Assembly (NCBI GenBank): GCA_001942045.1
Contig: MSTD01000001.1
Span: 229,997 to 293,996, forward strand
DNA from: Mycolicibacterium porcinum
Lineage (GTDB): Bacteria > Actinomycetota > Actinomycetes > Mycobacteriales > Mycobacteriaceae
Direction: 5' to 3'
DNA length: 64,000 nt
The position numbers and the translations under genes were made by a program. The notes under the pieces were generated by a model, which had not been told where the DNA came from, did no database searches, and saw nothing but the letters and a program-made list of their open reading frames with translations. How positions within the stretch are numbered: the first letter of the stretch is position 1; the number at the start of each line of letters is the position of its first letter. Below, in pieces: positions 16,109 through 25,701 of this stretch.

Positions 16109-17235
16109 TGCGGCACCCCTGCCATGTTCTGGAGCAACCCGGCCATGCTGTCCACAAATAGGCCTGCGCCGAATCCCGGCGCGGCATCGGCGATTGTGCC
16201 GGTGTTGCAGCCCAAATCCTTGATCCCGGCGAGGTTGCAGGCATCCTTGGCCATCTGGCCATTGAGGAAGAACTTGTCGATCATGGCATGTATTCGTAGA
16301 GCACCGGCGTTCTGATCGACGGCGTTGTAGATGTTGGTGCCGAGCATCGGCAGGACATCGATGATCTCGGCCAGCTCGCGACGATAATCGTTGACCGCTC
16401 CCATGAGACTTTGGAAGTCGGTGACGGTGGTCTTCAGCCCGTCTCGGTTTTTCTCCAGCAGCGACGCGGCTTGCGCGAGTATGTCGTTGAGCTGGCTGCC
16501 GGCATTACCGCTGCCCAAGTTCTCGTCGGCCACGATGGTGCTCAGTTCGCGGATGTTCGTTCCGAATTCACGGATGGCGGTGTCGTTGTCGCTGGCGGCT
16601 TGCGTCAATGTCGCCAAGCTGGCGGCGATCGACTGGATGTTCTCCTTGGTGGCGGCGCCGCTGTCCGAGCCGACACGCAGGGCCGCAGATAGTTGGTCGA
16701 GTGCCGACTTGATGTCTTGGCCGCTGCCGGACGCGATCTTGGCGCCGATCCCGACGAGGCCGGCAATCGGCCCTTGTCCCTGCCCGTCGCCTTTCAGGGC
16801 CACAGAGAGCTTGTCGGCCATGGCCAGCGTACGGTCGAACTCCACTGGGGTCCTGGTTCGGGGCAAGCCGAGGACATCGCCGTCACCGAGCCGGGGACCC
16901 GACTGGTAGGCCGGCGTGAGCTCGACGTGGCGATCGGTCAGGACCGAGGTCGAGATGGTGACCGCCTGAACGTCGGCAGGTACCGCGATATCGCGGTCGA
17001 TCGCGAGTTTCACCTCGACAAAAGCATCTTTCGGAGTCACGCTGGTGACCTTCCCGATCGGCATGCCGAGTACCGCGACGGCGTTGCCGGGATACAGCCC
17101 CACCGCATCCTCGAACTGCGCAGTGACGGTAATCGGAGTTCGGTCTTTGTCGGGAAACAGGAGCACGGCGGCAGCGACGATGGCGCTGACCGCAGCGCCG
17201 ACCGCGAGCAGTTTTGTGATGGTGCGCTTGGTCAT
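16105..17235 (-). CDS. MCE-family protein, MceD position
   Basis: 376-aa MCE protein with an N-terminal membrane anchor (residues about 6-28) and an MCE domain at about 35-115 (YPGNAVAVLGMPIGKVTSVTPKDAFVEVKLAI). The helical C-terminal region follows and ends in a short tail with Cys residues (KDACNLAGIKDLGCNTG). It is coupled by ATGA overlaps at both ends. It contributes one subunit of the MceA-F assembly that spans the periplasm. Confidence 0.92.
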   Translation of the reverse strand: MTKRTITKLLAVGAAVSAIVAAAVLLFPDKDRTPITVTAQFEDAVGLYPGNAVAVLGMPIGKVTSVTPKDAFVEVKLAIDRDIAVPADVQAVTISTSVLTDRHVELTPAYQSGPRLGDGDVLGLPRTRTPVEFDRTLAMADKLSVALKGDGQGQGPIAGLVGIGAKIASGSGQDIKSALDQLSAALRVGSDSGAATKENIQSIAASLATLTQAASDNDTAIREFGTNIRELSTIVADENLGSGNAGSQLNDILAQAASLLEKNRDGLKTTVTDFQSLMGAVNDYRRELAEIIDVLPMLGTNIYNAVDQNAGALRIHAMIDKFFLNGQMAKDACNLAGIKDLGCNTGTIADAAPGFGAGLFVDSMAGLLQNMAGVPQ

Positions 17236-18326
17236 CGGGGCAACCTCGCTGGATCAGGGGGCGGCCACCCAGGGAACGGATCAGGGGCCGGAGCACAGTT
17301 GGTGAAGTACTGAGCGAGGCTGAACTGCTTGGCGCGCTGACTGATCGCGCACATCCACGAGTCGACCAGGATCCCCGCAGGCAGATTGACGTCCAGCGCG
17401 GTTCCGCTGCCGCTGACGTTGGCCATGTTCCGGAACGCAACCGGGGCGGACTGCAGGAATGCGCGCAGCATGGCGTCGTTCTTGGCAGCCATGTCACCGA
17501 ACTTCTGGAGATTGACGAGCATGGTGTCGATCGACGGCTGGTCGTTCAGAATGCTCTTGATCGTGTTGATCAACTCGGTTGCCGCGGCGAACATGCGGTG
17601 TACCGCTTCGCGGCGAGTCGCAATTTCACTCAACAGATCCCGGCCCTGCAGAACCAGGGCGCCCAGGTTGGCTTGTTGGTCGCGCACCATTGCGGTGACG
17701 CTGTCGACGTTGCGGAGCAGGGAACCGATCTGGTCACGACGCGTGGACACAATGTGGGCCAGGGACTGGATGTTGGCCAGTGCTTGAGGCAGCGCCTCGG
17801 GGACGCCGTCGAGGCCTTGGCTCAACGTCGACATGGCATCGGCCACGCGGTCGGCGTCTACTTGTTCGAATGTGGTGGTTGCGCCCGCGAGCGCTTCCTG
17901 CAAGTTGTACGGCACTGCCGTGTTCGCCAGGGAGATCGTGCGGTTCTCGATGCGACCGGCACCAGCCGGCGACAGTTCGAGATAGCGGCGTCCCAGCAGC
18001 GTGGTGAGCTTGATCGCCACGTGCGTCTGTTCGCCCAGGCGCACATGGTCGTGCACCCGGAACGTGGCCACGACATGATCGCCGGCCAATTCGATTCCGG
18101 TGACCTGACCGACACCGATTCCGGCGATGGTGACCTGGTCGCCGGGGCTGATCTGTGCTGCTTGGGCGAACTCTGCACGGTATGTCGTCTGCCCCGCCGA
18201 TAGTTTGCCGATTCCGAAGATCGCGGCCACCGCCAGCGCAATCACGACGATGGTCGCGGTGCCGAGGCGAATCTTGTTGTATTCCTCGACAGGTCGTTTG
18301 AAGCGTTGGAGCATGGTGGCGGTCAC
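17232..18326 (-). CDS. MCE-family protein, MceC position
   Basis: 364-aa MCE protein. The N-terminal anchor lies at about residues 22-42, the MCE domain at about 50-130 (ISPGDQVTIAGIGVGQVTGIELAGDHVVATF), and the helical region follows with a short Pro-rich tail (DPFPGWPPPDPARLPR). The GTG start overlaps the mceB stop (GTGA); an ATG four codons later is the alternative. It is third in the six-gene MCE set. Confidence 0.92.
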   Translation of the reverse strand: MTATMLQRFKRPVEEYNKIRLGTATIVVIALAVAAIFGIGKLSAGQTTYRAEFAQAAQISPGDQVTIAGIGVGQVTGIELAGDHVVATFRVHDHVRLGEQTHVAIKLTTLLGRRYLELSPAGAGRIENRTISLANTAVPYNLQEALAGATTTFEQVDADRVADAMSTLSQGLDGVPEALPQALANIQSLAHIVSTRRDQIGSLLRNVDSVTAMVRDQQANLGALVLQGRDLLSEIATRREAVHRMFAAATELINTIKSILNDQPSIDTMLVNLQKFGDMAAKNDAMLRAFLQSAPVAFRNMANVSGSGTALDVNLPAGILVDSWMCAISQRAKQFSLAQYFTNCAPAPDPFPGWPPPDPARLPR

Positions 18327-19369
18327 TTACTGCAGATCGGTGAGTGTTGGACGATGTTTCCTGGCGACGCGAGCTTGACGACACCGGGAATGACTCGACC
18401 CAGGGACGCGAAGATCGTGGCGTTGACGTCGCAGATGAGACCGTCGACGTAAGCACCGCTCTGTGTTGCGCGGGCCAGTCCTTTCCAGATCAGGATCAGG
18501 TTGGCGGTATACATCGAGAAGCGGTCCCGACCCGGGCCGGTCACGTGAGCGAGGAATCCCGGGTCCCGCTGGATGAGTTGTTGGAGGTCGGGGTAGATGG
18601 CATTGGCGATCTCCGCCAGTCGTCCCATGGCGGCGTTGATCGAGCCCACCGAGGACACCAAGCCTTCTCGTCTGCCGGCGAGTGTGCTGATGGCGTCGCG
18701 TGATTGACTGATGACGGTCTGCAGATTGCTGTTCTGCTTCGCCAGGACGGTGGTCACGTCGTTGAGGTTGTGGATGACGTCGCCGAGGACCGCGTCCGGT
18801 CCGGCAAGAGTTTGCGCGAGGGCCGAGGTTTGGGTGATCAAGGTCAGCACTGAACCGGAATTGCCTTGTAGCGCTTCGACGATTCCGTTGGTCAGGTTGT
18901 CCACCTGTTGGGGGCTCAACAACGTGAACAGTGGTTCGAACCCGTTGAGCAGGTTGGAGATATCGAATGACGGCCGGGTCTTCTCCACGGGAATCCGGCC
19001 CCCGTTGGGCAGTGGGGTGTGGTGTTGAGCGGTTCCCGGTGACAATCCGACGTAGCGCTGGCCGATGATGTTCTGGTAGGTGACTGTCGCGGTGGTGTCG
19101 TCGTAAAGCGTGTGGTCACTGGCTACTTGGAACGTCACTCGCGCCAGGGTGTCATCGAGGTCGATGTGGTCCACCCGCCCGACCCGGACTCCGGCGATGC
19201 GTACGTCGTCGCCGGTCTTCAGGCCGGAAACATCGGTGAACATCGCCGAATAGCTGTTGGTGGCCCCCGTGATCTCGCGGCGCAGTGTCACGTAGACCAG
19301 CCAGGTTGCCACGGTCGCGGCGATCAGGAACAGGCTCAGCATGATCGATGATTTGCGGTATTGCATCAC
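18323..19369 (-). CDS. MCE-family protein, MceB position
   Basis: 348-aa MCE protein with an N-terminal TM anchor (about residues 9-29), an MCE domain at about 38-120 (LKTGDDVRIAGVRVGRVDHIDLDDTLARVTFQV) and a long helical C-terminal part with a final Cys pair region (DGLICDV, SPICSK). The start codon overlaps the mceA stop by 4 bp. It has no long Pro-rich tail, as is usual for MceB. Confidence 0.92.
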   Translation of the reverse strand: MMQYRKSSIMLSLFLIAATVATWLVYVTLRREITGATNSYSAMFTDVSGLKTGDDVRIAGVRVGRVDHIDLDDTLARVTFQVASDHTLYDDTTATVTYQNIIGQRYVGLSPGTAQHHTPLPNGGRIPVEKTRPSFDISNLLNGFEPLFTLLSPQQVDNLTNGIVEALQGNSGSVLTLITQTSALAQTLAGPDAVLGDVIHNLNDVTTVLAKQNSNLQTVISQSRDAISTLAGRREGLVSSVGSINAAMGRLAEIANAIYPDLQQLIQRDPGFLAHVTGPGRDRFSMYTANLILIWKGLARATQSGAYVDGLICDVNATIFASLGRVIPGVVKLASPGNIVQHSPICSK

Positions 19370-20877
19370 GGCCCTTCCTGAGCGGGTGCCAGGTGCACGG
19401 CAGACCCGCGAACCAGTGGCGCGAACAAGAGCTCGGTGGCGACATTTGTGTTGCCGCCCAACAGGTAGCCCAACTGACTCTTCTCCTGCCGACTTCCGAC
19501 CGGCCCGATATTGCCGCCGATGATCGCCGCCTGGGGGACGGCGCCGGAGTCAGGAGGAGGGGCCTCCGCCGGCAGTGGCGGGGGCAGCGGCTGAGGAGGT
19601 GCCTGCGAACTGTCGGGTGGAACGGCGCCAGGGGGCCCGCCGGGTTGTGCCGGCCCGTCCGGGCGAGGCGCATCCGGGGGTAGTACCGAGCCGCGAGGCG
19701 GCGCGTAGTTGGGCCGATTCTCGTTCACGCCGGGGGGAAGCGGAAGCCCCACCGAACCCAACGCCGGAGTCAACGCCGGGGCCGTCGGCACTTCGGGGGC
19801 GGTGAAGCAGCTCGGGCCGAGCATGTCTCCGTATCGTGGGCAGTCGGCGCGGACGTAGGTTCGGCTGGGGGTGAGGGCGACCACCGCCTTTGCCTGGATC
19901 TGGTTGGTCTCCCAGTTCCACCCGCCGTCCACGAAGGTGGTGACCAGCTCTTGTGCGTTCATGAGGATGGAGTGGATGGTGCCGCCGTGATCGGCGAGGG
20001 TACCCAGGACGGGGGTCAACTTGGTGGTGATGTTGATCAGCCGGTCAGATTGATTGTCGAACGCGTCACCGACGTTGTGGATGGTTCCGCTTGCGGCAGA
20101 AAGGAAGTTGGTCAACTGCACTTGCTTTTCGGCCAGTGTGCGCATCGGTCGCACAGCGACGTCGAGAGAGTCGAGCAGTTCGGGGGCCGTCGTTCGCAAA
20201 CCGGTTGTCGCCGCGGTGAGTGCCGAGATCGTGGACGGTCCCGGTTCGTCCGAAACAACGGTATTCAGCTGTGTCACAATCTCATTGAGATCGTGAGCGG
20301 CGGCCTGCAGGCGGTCACCGCGGCCGCTGGTGGCATCACCCAACGTGGTGAGCCAGCCGACACTGTTGTCGTTGGGTTCCCGGCCGATCGCGGCCAGCAC
20401 CTGCCGGAATTTCTCCACCGTCGTCTGGAACAGCACGGTAGGCAGGGTTTGATCTTCATGAATGACGGCGCCGCCACGCAATGGCCGAGATTTCGTCCCG
20501 TTGTCGACCAATTGCACCGACGACACGGCGAACACGTTGGACGGCACTACGCGTGCGGTGACCGTGTCCGGGATTCCGGAGGCATACTGCGGCTTCAGGT
20601 TCAGTCTGACGATGTTGGGATGCCCGGATTGTGCCGGGGTGACGCCGGAGACAAATCCGACGAGGACACCGCGGAACTTGACGTCCGATTTGGTCGGCAG
20701 GCCGTCGCCGACATTGACCAATTCCGCGCTCACCCGGACGAACGGATCAAGTGCGCCACGGGATTTCGCGATCAACAGCGATACCGTCGTCGCTGCGATC
20801 GCCACGAACACCATGCCCACCACGGCGAGTCTCGCGGTGGATGGGCCACGGCCTTCGGCGTCGAATGAGTTCGGCAT
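19366..20877 (-). CDS. MCE-family protein, MceA position
   Basis: 503-aa MCE protein, the longest of the set. It has a signal anchor (residues about 17-37), an MCE domain at about 45-125 (LPTKSDVKFRGVLVGFVSGVTPAQ) and a long helical region. A Pro-rich stretch from about 375 to 455 (PPPDSSQAPPQPLPPP-type sequence) is followed by a C-terminal segment (LGYLLGGNTNVATELLFAPLVRG). Its ATG directly abuts the yrbEB stop. MceA is the first MCE subunit and partner of the YrbE permeases. Confidence 0.92.
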   Translation of the reverse strand: MPNSFDAEGRGPSTARLAVVGMVFVAIAATTVSLLIAKSRGALDPFVRVSAELVNVGDGLPTKSDVKFRGVLVGFVSGVTPAQSGHPNIVRLNLKPQYASGIPDTVTARVVPSNVFAVSSVQLVDNGTKSRPLRGGAVIHEDQTLPTVLFQTTVEKFRQVLAAIGREPNDNSVGWLTTLGDATSGRGDRLQAAAHDLNEIVTQLNTVVSDEPGPSTISALTAATTGLRTTAPELLDSLDVAVRPMRTLAEKQVQLTNFLSAASGTIHNVGDAFDNQSDRLINITTKLTPVLGTLADHGGTIHSILMNAQELVTTFVDGGWNWETNQIQAKAVVALTPSRTYVRADCPRYGDMLGPSCFTAPEVPTAPALTPALGSVGLPLPPGVNENRPNYAPPRGSVLPPDAPRPDGPAQPGGPPGAVPPDSSQAPPQPLPPPLPAEAPPPDSGAVPQAAIIGGNIGPVGSRQEKSQLGYLLGGNTNVATELLFAPLVRGSAVHLAPAQEGP

Positions 20878-21738
20878 CTAGCCCCCGAACCTCGCGCCGG
20901 CATCGACGCCCCACATCGCCATGGTCAGCAACGCGTTCAAGATGACGATCACGGTGATCGTCGCGCGCATCGCGTGACCGGCTGCCACCCCCACTCCTTC
21001 GGGGCCGCCTGAGGCGAAATACCCGTAATAGCACTGGGTAGCCGAGCCAACGAAGATGAACACGACCGCTTTGAGAAGGGCGTACACGACGTCGCGGCTG
21101 CTACTGAACAATTCGAAATAGTGTTGGTAGGTTCCGGGAGAAGTGCCGGCGATCACCGCCACCACACCGCGGGCGGACAGGTATGCGGTGGCCAGGCACA
21201 CCATGAACAGCGGAATGCTGGCCACCATGGCCGCCAGGACACGAGTGGTCACCAGATACGGAACAGGTCTGATCGCCAGTGCGTCCATGGCATCGATCTC
21301 TTCGGCGATGCGCATGGCGCCCAACTGTGCGGTGAACCGGCACCCGGCCTGGGTCGTGAAGGCCAGAGCGATCATGATCGGCACCAGTTCGCGAGTCGAA
21401 CCCCAGGAAGACAGCAGACCGGTCGCCGGCCCGAGTCCGAGGAGATTCAAAGCGTTGTATCCCTCAACCGCCAGAAGTGCGCCGGCGGTGATGCCCAGGA
21501 CCACGGCGACACCCACGGTGCCGCCGCCGACCACGATAGATCCGTTGCCCCAACTGATATCGGAGAGATTTCGGAAGAATTCGCGGCGGTACCGGCCGAG
21601 GGTCAGGGGGATCGCCAGCAAAATCTGGCCGAAGAAGTGCAGCATGTGCCCGGCCCGGGCCAGGGGGCGAATGACTGTGTCGGCAGCCTGCACTGCGGGG
21701 CCGACAAGCGGCGGGCGAAATGATGCGGCGACGGCCAT
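20878..21738 (-). CDS. MlaE/YrbE-family permease, YrbEB
   Basis: 286-aa integral membrane permease of the Mce lipid importer (MlaE family), expected to bind the MceG ATPase. The family core is visible: FTTQAGCRFTAQLGAMRIAEEIDAMDALAIRPVPYLVTTRVLA, with the EExDA coupling motif that contacts the ATPase. Multiple hydrophobic segments follow to the C-terminus. It starts 2 bp after the yrbEA stop. No MceG gene lies in the window, as is usual because one ATPase serves several mce loci. Confidence 0.93.
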   Translation of the reverse strand: MAVAASFRPPLVGPAVQAADTVIRPLARAGHMLHFFGQILLAIPLTLGRYRREFFRNLSDISWGNGSIVVGGGTVGVAVVLGITAGALLAVEGYNALNLLGLGPATGLLSSWGSTRELVPIMIALAFTTQAGCRFTAQLGAMRIAEEIDAMDALAIRPVPYLVTTRVLAAMVASIPLFMVCLATAYLSARGVVAVIAGTSPGTYQHYFELFSSSRDVVYALLKAVVFIFVGSATQCYYGYFASGGPEGVGVAAGHAMRATITVIVILNALLTMAMWGVDAGARFGG

Positions 21739-21740
21739 GT

Positions 21741-22607
21741 CTAGAGGCTGGCTTTCGGGAACAGCAGGAGATAGAACTGGCTCATCGCAACGTTGACGAT
21801 CATCAAGAGCAGGATCGCTTCGACAACCGCGGCGTTCACTGAGTTCGCCACGCCGGCCGGTCCACCAGAGGTGGCCAGTCCCTTGTGACAGCTGATGACT
21901 GCCACGATCGCTCCGAACACGATTGCCTTGCTCAGCGCCAGAACGAGATCTCCCTCGGTGGCAAACGATGCGAACGTTGCCACAAATGAACCGGGCGTGC
22001 CGTTCTGCATGTAGATGTTGAACAGGTAGCCGACGAAGAAACCGGCGCAGGTGGCCAGACCGGTCAACGCGATACCGACGACGATCACCGCCGCGAACCG
22101 GGGCACGACCAGACGCTGGATGGCCGAGACCCCCATGACTTCCATCGCGGCGATCTCCTCACGCATGGTGCGGGATCCCAGATCGGCGCTGACTGCGGAG
22201 CCGACGGCGGCGGCGAGCAGTATCGCCGCCACCAGCGGGGCGCCCTGGCGGATCACCACGAGCCCGTTGGCCGCACCAGACAACGACTCAGCACCCACCT
22301 GTCCGGCAAGCACCCCGAACTGAATCGACAACGTGACACCGACCGGGATCGTCACCAAAAGGGTTGGCACCAGCGAAGTGCCGGCCATGAAAGCCGCTTG
22401 CCGGACGAACTCTTTGAACGGGAATCGACCGGCGAACACGTCGAGAATGAAGAACTGCAGCGTACGGACGCCCAGTGCGGTCTGCCCCCCGACCGTTTCG
22501 AGCGCTTGTAACGGGTGTGATCGGATATAACGGCGTACCCCCGCCCCGATCTCGCCGATCGCCGATCGCTCGCCCGGTTCGGTGAGCACGCCGGGTGAAG
22601 TCGTCAT
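21741..22607 (-). CDS. MlaE/YrbE-family permease, YrbEA
   Basis: 288-aa permease, first gene of the mce operon. The MlaE core includes SAVSADLGSRTMREEIAAMEVMGVSAIQRLVVPR with the EEIxAMEVMG coupling helix. The ATG at 22607 (MTTSPGVLTEPGERSAIG) is chosen because homology begins shortly after it; the frame is open 75 codons further but with unlikely sequence. With YrbEB it forms the inner-membrane channel. A TetR-type palindrome lies about 260 bp upstream. Confidence 0.92.
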   Translation of the reverse strand: MTTSPGVLTEPGERSAIGEIGAGVRRYIRSHPLQALETVGGQTALGVRTLQFFILDVFAGRFPFKEFVRQAAFMAGTSLVPTLLVTIPVGVTLSIQFGVLAGQVGAESLSGAANGLVVIRQGAPLVAAILLAAAVGSAVSADLGSRTMREEIAAMEVMGVSAIQRLVVPRFAAVIVVGIALTGLATCAGFFVGYLFNIYMQNGTPGSFVATFASFATEGDLVLALSKAIVFGAIVAVISCHKGLATSGGPAGVANSVNAAVVEAILLLMIVNVAMSQFYLLLFPKASL

Positions 22608-22965
22608 GACAGCCCATCTCGATCGGTGCCCAGCGGTACCCAGGCGCCGGGCCTCGCGGGAGGCCGCATGATCAACCGCGGGTTCGACGGCACCATCTGA
22701 AGTCTTTCCCCTCCCCGGAGTCGGATTCTCAGCTTCGTTAGCTCGCGATGGTGACGTCAACGCACCCTCGCCAAGTTGAAATGACGTCAGCGCCGGATGG
22801 AAGGTGCATAGCTTCGTGAGGGATGGCGCCACCAGCAGTGATATTTGAGAAAAATCGCGGACGATCTCTCACGCTGCGAGAGTGAGATTGCACCCCGGTC
22901 GTCGCGGCTGCACCAGGTTCGGACAGGGGCCATGACGCTCAACAGAGGACCGGGAGATTTGCTTG
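22608..22965. other. Promoter region of the mce operon
   Basis: 358 bp without a credible gene between yrbEA and the CYP144-like gene, both on the minus strand. It holds the TCTCTCAC-type palindrome at 22865-22888. No other clear repeat or RNA gene was seen. Confidence 0.5.
22865..22888. promoter_or_regulatory. Candidate TetR operator, site A (mce side)
   Basis: TCTCTCACGCTGCGAGAG followed by TGAGAT; CTCTC and GAGAG form the imperfect dyad. The left half equals that of the sites before the CYP144-like gene and before the TetR gene at 26827. Confidence 0.5.
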
Positions 22966-24216
22966 TCATCGCACCTCGAGGCGGAGGTGCTCCAATCGGC
23001 GGACGAGGATGCTGGGCAGCCAATCGCCGACGTCAACGGCGTCGATCCAGCTCGTGTGTTCGAGCAAGTGGCCCAACACGATCCGTGCCTCGAGCCGGGC
23101 GAGCGCGGCCCCGATGCAGAAGTGGGCACCCTTGCCGAAAGTGACGTGTCCCTTGGCGCCGGCGCGATCGAGCAGAAACTCGTTGGGCGCCTCGAACTGC
23201 GCTGGGTCACGATTGGCCGCGCCCCACAGCAAGAGGAGGTGCGAGTTGGCCGGAAGTGCCACCCCGCCCAACGAGGTGTCCCGCCAGACGTGGCGGTAAT
23301 GGCCTCGGAATGGTGGTTCGTAGCGAAGTGTCTCTTCGATGAAGGCCGACAACAAAAGGGGGTTGTCGCGGAGTTGCCGCTGAACGTCGGGCTGGTTCGC
23401 CAGCACCCAGACCGCGCTGCCCAACAACGAGGCCGTGGATTCGCCACCGGCGCTGAACAGAGTGAGCATGATGCCCAGTGCCACGATCTGGTCGAGTTCA
23501 CCGGACGCGTAACGCTGAGCCATATCGGTGATCAGGCCGGGTTGGGGGTCGACGCCCGCCTTCTCGAAATACTCCATCACGTACCCGGACAGTTCGAGCA
23601 CCGCCGCCCCGGCGGCCTCGATCTGTGTCGAGCTGACCACGCCGTCGAGCAATGTCGTTGTGGCGTAGCCCAATCGGATGAGGTTGTCTACGTCGACGTC
23701 GGGCAGTCCCAACAGTTCTGCCACCACCATCATCGGCAGCCGGTTGGCGATCGCACTCATCCACTCGATCTGGCCATCGCGCAGGTTTTCGTTCCACAGC
23801 CGGGCAGCGGTCTGGGTGGCGAATCGCTCGATGATCCGAACCCGCCGTGCCGACAGGTGCGGCAGCAGGATCTTGCGGTGCACGGCGTGCACCGGATCAT
23901 CTGCGGTGGCCAGCGCGTGCATGGACCCGCCGGGCTCACCCATGGGAAAGGGTGTCACCGTCCCGTCGTCGTGGTAGACCATGGTCGCGGTGAGGTTGGA
24001 AGAGAAGTCCTCGACCCTGGTGACAGCCTCGACTACGGCGTCCCAACCGCACACCACAAAGAACGGGGAATCGCCCACGCGGTGCACGGGCGCTTCATCA
24101 CGCATGCGGTCATAGACCGGATAGGGGTTCTGGATCGCCTCCGCGCCGAAGAAGCTGGCTGGGTCGTCGAGTACGGTCACCGGCTCAGGCTGTTCCGGGG
24201 CCACGCGACTGGTCAA
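22966..24216 (-). CDS. Cytochrome P450, CYP144-like
   Basis: 416-aa soluble P450 haem monooxygenase that needs ferredoxin/reductase partners encoded elsewhere. Motifs present: I-helix oxygen-activation segment SAGGEST, ExxR in EETLRYEPPFRG, and the Cys-ligand loop FGKGAHFCIGAALARLEA. Long stretches agree with my recollection of M. tuberculosis CYP144 (FFGAE...NPYP, EDFSSNLTATM, HAVHRK, GHYRHV), so the CYP144 assignment is good. The physiological substrate of CYP144 is not established. A TCTCTCAGG-type palindrome lies about 105 bp upstream. Confidence 0.93.
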   Translation of the reverse strand: MTSRVAPEQPEPVTVLDDPASFFGAEAIQNPYPVYDRMRDEAPVHRVGDSPFFVVCGWDAVVEAVTRVEDFSSNLTATMVYHDDGTVTPFPMGEPGGSMHALATADDPVHAVHRKILLPHLSARRVRIIERFATQTAARLWNENLRDGQIEWMSAIANRLPMMVVAELLGLPDVDVDNLIRLGYATTTLLDGVVSSTQIEAAGAAVLELSGYVMEYFEKAGVDPQPGLITDMAQRYASGELDQIVALGIMLTLFSAGGESTASLLGSAVWVLANQPDVQRQLRDNPLLLSAFIEETLRYEPPFRGHYRHVWRDTSLGGVALPANSHLLLLWGAANRDPAQFEAPNEFLLDRAGAKGHVTFGKGAHFCIGAALARLEARIVLGHLLEHTSWIDAVDVGDWLPSILVRRLEHLRLEVR

Positions 24217-24318
24217 GGTGCCGATGCGAGGTTGATTACGGGACGGCGCCCGCGGTGCCGCCCTGATTCTCAGTACGGTCGTCTCACCAGGGATGTTTCA
24301 GCGAAGGCGCCGTCATGG

Positions 24319-24335
24319 TCTCTCAGGCTGAGAAC
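24319..24335. promoter_or_regulatory. Candidate TetR operator, site B (CYP144 side)
   Basis: TCTCTCAGGCTGAGAAC, with a perfect TCTCAG-G-CTGAGA dyad at 24321-24333, located between the two P450 genes and upstream of the CYP144-like gene. Confidence 0.55.
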
Positions 24336-24341
24336 GTCGTC

Positions 24342-25601
24342 CTAACAATGCAATCGGACGGGCAGGTGGACCGGTCCACGCAGCGAGCTGTTGGTCGACC
24401 AGATCGTCGGGGTCGTGGCGGAGATCCGTGACACGCGATTGACCAGTTCCCGAAGGACCGCGACGGCTTCCATGCGCGCCAGCGGTGCACCCAGGCACAT
24501 GTGGGCACCGTAACCAAACGCGACGTGCGCTCGCGGATTGCGATCAGCGCGGTACGTATCGGGGTCGTCGAAAGCCGACGGATCCCGGTTTGCCGCGCCG
24601 AACGACAACAACAGTCGCGCCCCCGACGGGATGGTGACCTCACCGACTCGGTACGGAGCGCGGGTGTACCGGTACAAGTTCTGGACCGGGCTGCCGTAGC
24701 GGAGCTGTTCCTCCACGGCCATCGGGATGAGATCGGGTTCAGCGCGGATCATGTCGTACTGGTCCGGGTGGCGTGCGAACGTATCGAAAAGTCCGCCGAG
24801 CAGGTTGGTGGTCGTTTCGTTGCCGGCTATCAACAGCAAGATCGCGATGTAGAACAGCTGATCGTCGGTCAACGTACCGTCAGTGTTGTGCTCGAGAAGC
24901 CGCCCCAGAACCGTGTCAGATCCTTTGAGTTCGCCCGTCGCCAGGTGGTCGAGGAAGTAGCGACGCAAGGCCATCGCAGCCCGCAACGACTTGGCTGTGT
25001 TGAGCACACCGGCCGGCGTGGGAGTGAAGTCGATGAGTTTGACACTGTCCTCCGACCAACGCCGGAAGTCGTCGATGTCGCGCTCGGGGACTCCGAGAAT
25101 GGCTGCGATCAGGCGTAACGGCATCGGGATCGCCAGGCGTGCAACGACATCGCTGCCCGGTTCGGCAATCAGGGTGTCGACGAGTTCGGCGGCGAGATCG
25201 TTGATTATCGTCTGCCAACTGTCGAGGGCCCGCTTGGTGAACGCCGGTTGCACCTGCTTGCGCAGTCGGTTGTGTTCTTCACCGTCGGTGACCACCACGA
25301 GGTCGGCAGCCATCCGGATCCGGGTCACCCCATGGCTGCTCGTGACCTGCTCGGTGTCACGCAACGCGGCGCGGACATCCCCGAGGCGGTGCAGGATCCA
25401 GGTGGCGCGACGAGGGCTGTAATGCACTCGGTCACTGCTGTGCAACTGTGCGTAGGCCGCGAACGGCTGTGCGGCAGTGGCAGGGTCGAGGGGGTCATAG
25501 TCGGTGTTGACCGCTCCAGCCCAGCCGCGATAACCCAGTCGTCGGGTGCGCACGGCGGCTGACAGGTTCATCTGGATGGCGGACGTCAGCGGTTTCAGCA
25601 T
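24342..25601 (-). CDS. Cytochrome P450
   Basis: 419-aa P450 haem monooxygenase. Visible motifs: I-helix LLIAGNETTTN, ExxR in EEQLRYGSPV, and the haem-ligand loop FGYGAHMCLGAPLARMEA. ATG at 25601 (MLKPLTSAIQM) is used; the frame is open much further upstream, but that part is only the other frame of the esterase gene. I cannot assign a CYP family with confidence. It lies on the same strand as an esterase and the CYP144-like gene, so a joint lipid or sterol oxidation role is plausible. Confidence 0.9.
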   Translation of the reverse strand: MLKPLTSAIQMNLSAAVRTRRLGYRGWAGAVNTDYDPLDPATAAQPFAAYAQLHSSDRVHYSPRRATWILHRLGDVRAALRDTEQVTSSHGVTRIRMAADLVVVTDGEEHNRLRKQVQPAFTKRALDSWQTIINDLAAELVDTLIAEPGSDVVARLAIPMPLRLIAAILGVPERDIDDFRRWSEDSVKLIDFTPTPAGVLNTAKSLRAAMALRRYFLDHLATGELKGSDTVLGRLLEHNTDGTLTDDQLFYIAILLLIAGNETTTNLLGGLFDTFARHPDQYDMIRAEPDLIPMAVEEQLRYGSPVQNLYRYTRAPYRVGEVTIPSGARLLLSFGAANRDPSAFDDPDTYRADRNPRAHVAFGYGAHMCLGAPLARMEAVAVLRELVNRVSRISATTPTIWSTNSSLRGPVHLPVRLHC

Positions 25602-25701
25602 TGTCGTTGCGTCGCGTCTTGTGGGCGTCATGACACACGGAGACCTTCCGGAAGGGCGAACTGGCGGGGATGTGCGGGCAGTGCTCGAGGTCGAGAGCCG
25701 A

